Below are positions 60,143 through 64,000 of a stretch of 64,000 bases of DNA, piece after piece. The notes under the pieces were generated by a model. That model had not been told where the DNA came from. It did not search any database and worked only from the letters and a program-made list of their open reading frames with translations. The position numbers and the translations under genes were made by a program. This DNA comes from a bacterium (lineage in GTDB: Bacteria; Pseudomonadota; Alphaproteobacteria; Sphingomonadales; Sphingomonadaceae). Position 1 is the stretch's first letter. The number at the start of each line of letters is the position of its first letter. The stretch covers positions 37,150 to 101,149 of the forward strand of contig JAVBXL010000220.1 in assembly GCA_030824575.1 (NCBI GenBank), given 5' to 3'.

Positions 60143-62004
60143 CCCGCTTCCAGCGCCGCGCCGGCCTCCATCCAGATTTCCTCCGCGCTCTCCAGCTTCT
60201 TTTCCACCTCGGCCCGCTTCACCATCAACTGGCTGGTGGTCATCTTCGCCTCCGCGCCGGTCGCGGCCTTGGGGTCGGACAGGACCACATCGATGCGCTT
60301 GCGCTCGGCGATCAGGGTCGTCATTTCGCGCTCCGCCTTGTTGACCGCGTTCTTCAAGACCTTCTGCTTCTCGCGCCATTCGGCGGCGGCCTTCTTGTCG
60401 GCCTTGCGGTCGACCTTGGGGGCGTCGCCGCTGCTGTTACCGTCGGCCTTGCGCAGGATGATGTCGGTATAGTCATCCAGCGATCCGTCGAACGGCTGGG
60501 CAGTGCCGTTGTCGACCAGCACCAGACGGTCGGCGACCAGTTCGATCATGTGGCGGTCATGGCTGACGATCACCACCGCGCCGCTATAATCGTTCAGGGC
60601 CTGGACCAGCGCCTCGCGGCTGTCGACGTCCAGATGGTTGGTCGGTTCGTCGAGGATCAGCATGTGCGGCGCGTCGCGGGTGATGAGGGCGAGGGCCAGA
60701 CGGGCGCGCTCGCCACCGGACATGGAGCCGACCTTCTGCACCGCCCGCTCGCCGGAGAAACCGAAGCGGCCGAGTTGGGCGCGCACCGCGCCCGGCGTCG
60801 CGCCCTTCATGACGCGGGTCATATGTTCCAGCGGCGTGTCGGTGACGTCCAGTTCCTCGACCTGATATTGGGTGAAATAGCCGACATTCATTTTGGGGCT
60901 GGAGGCCATCGTCCCTTCCATCGGGGCGAGTTGCGCGGCGATCAGGCGGGCCAGCGTGGTCTTGCCATTGCCGTTGCGGCCGAGCAGCGCCAGCCGGTCG
61001 TCGGGGTCGATGCGCAGGTTGATGCGCTTGAGGATCGGCGTTTCGGTGTAGCCGACCGAGGCCATGTCCATGGTGATGAGCGGCGGGCGCAGTTCGGCGG
61101 GGCTGGGAAAGCCGAAATGCAGCGTCGGGTCTTCGCTGGCGGCGGCGATGGGCTGCATCCGTGCCAGCGCCTTGGCGCGGGACTGGGCCTGTTTCGCGGT
61201 CGAGGCGCGGGCGGAGTTGCGGGCGACATATTCCTGCAATTTCTCGCGCTCCGCCTGCTGCTTGGTGCGGGCCGATTCGAGCTGGGCGAGCCGTTCGGCG
61301 CGTTGCCGCTCGAACGCATCGTAACCGCCAGGATAGAGGGTGACCTTCCCCCCTTCCAGATGGAGGATATAATCGACCACATTGTTGAGCAGGTCGCGTT
61401 CGTGGCTGATGACGACCACGGTGCCGCGATAGGCTTTGAGGAAATTTTCCAGCCAGAGCGTGGCTTCGAGGTCGAGATGGTTCGACGGTTCGTCCAGCAG
61501 CAGCAGGTCGGGATTGGAGAAGAGCAGCGAGGCGAGCGCCACGCGCATCTTCCAGCCGCCCGAATAGCTGTCGAGCGGGCGGCCCTGCATTTCCTCGTCA
61601 AAGCCCAGGCCCACCAGGATGCGGGCGGCGCGGGCGGGCGCGGTATAGGCGTCGATCGCGGTCAGCCGCTCGTAGATATGGCCCAGGCGATCGGGGTCTT
61701 CGGTATGCTCCGCCTCCGCCATCAGCTCGGCGCGTTCCTTGTCGGCTTCGAGCACGGTGTCGAAGGGGGTCGCGGTGCCGGATGGGGCTTCCTGCGCGAT
61801 ATAGCCCAGCCGCGTGTCGCGGGGCATGTCGCACGACCCTTCATCCGGGTCGAGCTGGCCGATCATCACCTTCATGAGCGTGGACTTGCCAGCGCCATTG
61901 CGGCCGATGAGGCCGACGCGGCTGCGCGGCGGCAAGGCGGCGGCGGCGCGATCGAGAATGACGCGGCCGCCAAGGCGCACGGTGATAGCGTTGAGATTCA
62001 GCAT
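60139..62004 (-). CDS. ABC-F-family ATPase, Uup/YheS-like (621 aa)
   Basis: Two ATP-binding cassettes without membrane segments: Walker A GLIGRNGAGKSTL and LLGRNGNGKTTL, signatures YSGGWKMRVALASLL and MSGGERARLALALI, Walker B LLLLDEPSNHLDLEAT and LILDEPTNHLDVDS. The linker between them (about 235-310, YPGGYDAFERQRAERLAQLE) is the ABC-F P-site tRNA motif. A C-terminal coiled coil (from about 530) is lysine/glutamate-rich. ABC-F proteins act on the ribosome to relieve stalling. Start MLNLNAITVRLGG at 62004. Confidence 0.92.
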   Translation of the reverse strand: MLNLNAITVRLGGRVILDRAAAALPPRSRVGLIGRNGAGKSTLMKVMIGQLDPDEGSCDMPRDTRLGYIAQEAPSGTATPFDTVLEADKERAELMAEAEHTEDPDRLGHIYERLTAIDAYTAPARAARILVGLGFDEEMQGRPLDSYSGGWKMRVALASLLFSNPDLLLLDEPSNHLDLEATLWLENFLKAYRGTVVVISHERDLLNNVVDYILHLEGGKVTLYPGGYDAFERQRAERLAQLESARTKQQAEREKLQEYVARNSARASTAKQAQSRAKALARMQPIAAASEDPTLHFGFPSPAELRPPLITMDMASVGYTETPILKRINLRIDPDDRLALLGRNGNGKTTLARLIAAQLAPMEGTMASSPKMNVGYFTQYQVEELDVTDTPLEHMTRVMKGATPGAVRAQLGRFGFSGERAVQKVGSMSGGERARLALALITRDAPHMLILDEPTNHLDVDSREALVQALNDYSGAVVIVSHDRHMIELVADRLVLVDNGTAQPFDGSLDDYTDIILRKADGNSSGDAPKVDRKADKKAAAEWREKQKVLKNAVNKAEREMTTLIAERKRIDVVLSDPKAATGAEAKMTTSQLMVKRAEVEKKLESAEEIWMEAGAALEAG

Positions 62005-62410
62005 GGGCGCGCCTGTAGCAGAGGTGCGACGGGTCGGAAAGGCGTGGTGGCGGCGTTTTGCAAGGTGGGGCGGCGTTGCGAAGTTCACACTGTCGTGGCT
62101 GACGCAAAAGCGTGGGGACGGACGGGTGGCGTCGATTTCGCAATAGGAGAATTTTTGCTAAATGGAGGTGTGGCGCGCAGCGGTTTAGCGGCGGACGGGA
62201 GGCTGACGGTGGAAAGAGCTGGGGGATTATGGCATGATTGGTGGGGAGTAGGACAGGGGGATGTGGCCGATTGCGAAAGAGCAGCTTTTGGTGACAGGCC
62301 TGAGTGAGCGGCCATTCCCGGTCTCAGCTTAAATGGTTGGATTGGATCATTGTGCGCTCTACGGCCCACGATAAGATGCCGACAGCGAGCGAGTCGAACA
62401 TGGGGCAAAA
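62005..62410. other. 406-base region before the broken AlbA_2 gene
   Basis: No gene is supported on either strand. G-rich runs of about 62200-62300 look like decayed coding or mobile DNA. The base composition drops sharply after about 62320, marking the left side of the low-GC patch. No tRNA or direct repeat is recognisable that would define an attachment site. Confidence 0.4.
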
Positions 62411-63817
62411 ATGAACATTTTAACGAAGGCGATTTCGGCGGACGATGCTGCAGAGTTGCTTTCTATCTCAGAGACCCATTTTCTCGATCTTAAAAGTGTA
62501 GACATAAAACCTGCCAAGCTCTCGAAAACTATTTCTGCGTTCGCGAATACCAGCGGCGGCGAAATTTTTGTTGGCATCAATGAACAAGCAACTATCGATG
62601 GCAAAGAGCGTGTGTGGTCAGGCTTTGCCGACGAAGAGGCTGCAAACGGGATTTTCCAAGTAATCCAAGAATTAGATCCTCTTGGAGGTAATGTGTCAGG
62701 CCAGTTTATTTCCGCAGATGGATACCCCGGTCTGGTTCTTGTTCTGACCGTTTTCAAATCGCAGAGCATAATCGCCGCATTAGACGGAAATGTCTATATA
62801 CGTCGTAGCGCGCAAAGTTTGAAAGTTGCTGACGCGGCGCTGGAAGCTCTTCGGTTTGATAAAGGCGTGAAGTCCTTTGAGGACGAAATAGCAGACGTTG
62901 AACAAGAGGCTGTCACTAACTCGGAAATGATAATTGAATTTCTCTTAAGCACAATACCTACCGGAGAGCCTAAAATTTGGCTATAAAAACAACGTGTTAT
63001 GGCGGGTGATCGCCCGACAGTTGCGGCTGTTTTACTTTATTCGGATACGCCGCAAGCAATTCTACCTAAGCGTTCCGCAATTAAGATATTACGTTACCAA
63101 ACTAAAGCAGATGCAGAACGTGATTTCTTGGCGAGCGATCCTGAGACTATCGAGGGGCCTATATATTCCCTTATATACGATGCAGTTGAGCGGACCAAAG
63201 AGATCATTGAAGGGATAGAGAAAGCCGGGCTAGGAGGTCTTGAGAGGATCGCTTATCCGCAAGAAGCTTTGCATGAGATTTTTACTAACGCTGTGCTGCA
63301 CCGTGATTACAGCATCGTTATGGATATTCAGGTTCGTATTTTCGACAATCGAGTTGAGATTGAAAGTCCCGGACGGCTTCCTGGTCATGTCACTTTGGCA
63401 AATATCCAGAGTACGCAGTTCGCTCGCAATCCGAAAATTGTTCGCTTAATTAACAAGTTCAAGAACCCACCCAACAAAGACGTGGGTGAAGGTATCAACA
63501 CTGCATTCGAAGCTATGGAGAAGATACGGCTTAAGCGGCCATTGTTCGAAGAACACGAGGGCTCTGTAGTTGTAATTCTGAAGCACGAAAGCCTCGCTTC
63601 GCCCGAACAAATGGTGATCGAATATCTAAATAATGAAGAAGAAATTACGAATGCTATAGCGCGCGATCTCACCGGCATTAAATCGGAGAATTCGATGAAG
63701 CAGGTGTTCTATAAACTGCGCGAGACCGGTCAACTTGAACAAACTCCAAGGGTCAAAGGGAAAAAGCCATCATGGAGGAAGCCGGCAGTCGACCAAGACG
63801 GGATCGACGCAGCTTAA
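62411..63817 (+). pseudogene. AlbA_2-HATPase transcriptional regulator-like gene with one in-frame TAA
   Basis: A single frame of 469 codons is interrupted only by TAA at 62984-62986. The first part (191 aa) has an AlbA_2/Schlafen-type domain: ISETHFLDLKSVDIKPAKLS and AFANTSGGEIFVGINEQ. After the stop, the frame resumes with KQRVMAGDRPTVAAVLLYSD, the expected continuation, then a GHKL ATPase part (LHEIFTNAVLHRDYSI, DNRVEIESPGRLPGHV) and a C-terminal winged helix. Intact homologues (COG2865) read straight through this point. Codon use is AT-rich, unlike the window. It may be a recent pseudogene, two separate polypeptides (restart at 62999) or a sequencing error. Confidence 0.75.
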
Positions 63818-63913
63818 CCTAATATTTTCGGGTACGAACTGGACACCTCGAAAAACTCTGGCGTTTGGCAGGCAGATTTGATTCACTTCGCCGACGATGC
63901 GACGGAGGCGATA

Positions 63914-64000
63914 ATGGCTGGTCAGCCGGGTTTCTGCGATCTTTCGAACAGGTACGAGGCGTTGAGCGCGGCGGGCGATCCGCTGGAGCGATTGGCGGCA
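63914..64000 (+). mobile_element. Start of an IS5-type transposase gene, cut by the window edge
   Basis: ATG 63914 opens MAGQPGFCDLSNRYEALS and continues to the last base. This is the usual N-terminus of IS5-family transposases in sphingomonads. The left end of the element should lie between the stop of the preceding gene (63817) and about 63850; I could not define the terminal inverted repeat with only one end visible. The element lies at the edge of the low-GC patch and could have moved it. Confidence 0.7.

Noticed and set aside
60550..62307. 585-codon open frame on the plus strand
   Set aside because: It mirrors the ABC-F gene, whose two cassettes have complete Walker and signature motifs on the other strand.
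62994..63218. 74-codon frame overlapping the second half of the AlbA_2 gene
   Set aside because: It is an out-of-frame reading of the same region, while the HATPase motifs are in the frame of 62999-63817.
1..64000. tRNA, rRNA or CRISPR features
   Set aside because: No cloverleaf, ribosomal RNA or regularly spaced repeat array could be recognised by eye; a tRNAscan and Infernal search would be needed to be certain.

Overview
The window is high-GC alphaproteobacterial chromosome, most likely from a sphingomonad (Sphingobium/Sphingomonas type). The evidence is gene content and order (NasT/NasS, argH-lptM-lysA, DUF2066-hda-ppk-ppx facing purM-purN, a large TonB-dependent receptor), the many GTG/TTG starts and 4-base ATGA/GTGA gene overlaps, and intergenic palindromes of the 'GTTCG..CTGAGCGAAGTCGAA' and 'CCCCAGC..GCTGGGGTC' kinds common in these genomes. 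There is no rRNA, no tRNA I can recognise and no CRISPR array. About 60 protein genes are supported. Translation starts were often moved inward from the longest reading frame, using Shine-Dalgarno sites, signal peptides or gene overlaps; all assignments are by eye, without database searches.

Layout. 1-1.9 kb: nitrate-responsive NasT/NasS regulators, with a possible promoter and hairpin leader for a nitrate operon leaving the left edge. 2.0-7.0 kb: EmrB/EmrA/NodT-type tripartite efflux pump divergent from a TetR repressor, with matching operator-like sites at both starts. 7.0-10.3 kb: an unfamiliar, tightly overlapped operon of a 46-residue peptide, a 270-aa helical protein, a 307-aa cupin-like protein and an OmpR-type DNA-binding protein, facing a stand-alone receiver protein. 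10.3-14.6 kb: argH-lptM-lysA plus a siroheme-type dehydrogenase, divergent from a TlpA-like lipoprotein. 14.9-23.0 kb: TonB-dependent receptor followed by six exported proteins (two RidA, a flavin amine oxidase, a cytochrome c, two PLP enzymes), which I read as a periplasmic amine or amino-acid conversion system. 23-38 kb: housekeeping (Trm112, LON-domain protein, thioredoxin-TPR, DUF2141, fatty acid hydroxylase, pheA, cytochrome c, CorC-type protein, OmpA lipoprotein, MarC, folD, YggU, YggT, argB, preQ0 transporter), interrupted at 28.3-29.6 kb by an AT-richer insertion with one unknown membrane protein. 37.4-45.3 kb: ppx, ppk1, hda, DUF2066, and divergently purM and a purN fused to an MmcQ/YjbR domain. 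45.4-62 kb: ABC ATPase, nadB, hydrolases, polA, BAX-inhibitor-like protein, a divergent cysS, a secreted TPR-CHAT protease-like protein, an ABC-F ATPase. 62.4-64 kb: a low-GC AlbA_2/HATPase gene broken by one in-frame TAA, then the start of an IS5-type element at the right edge.

The two regions most worth attention are the periplasmic amine/PLP/RidA locus (14.9-23.0 kb) and the peptide operon (7.0-9.5 kb). In the first, the cofactor-containing enzymes carry twin-arginine signals while the cofactor-free RidA proteins carry Sec signals. In the second, a strongly translated small peptide is coupled to two proteins I cannot place in a family.
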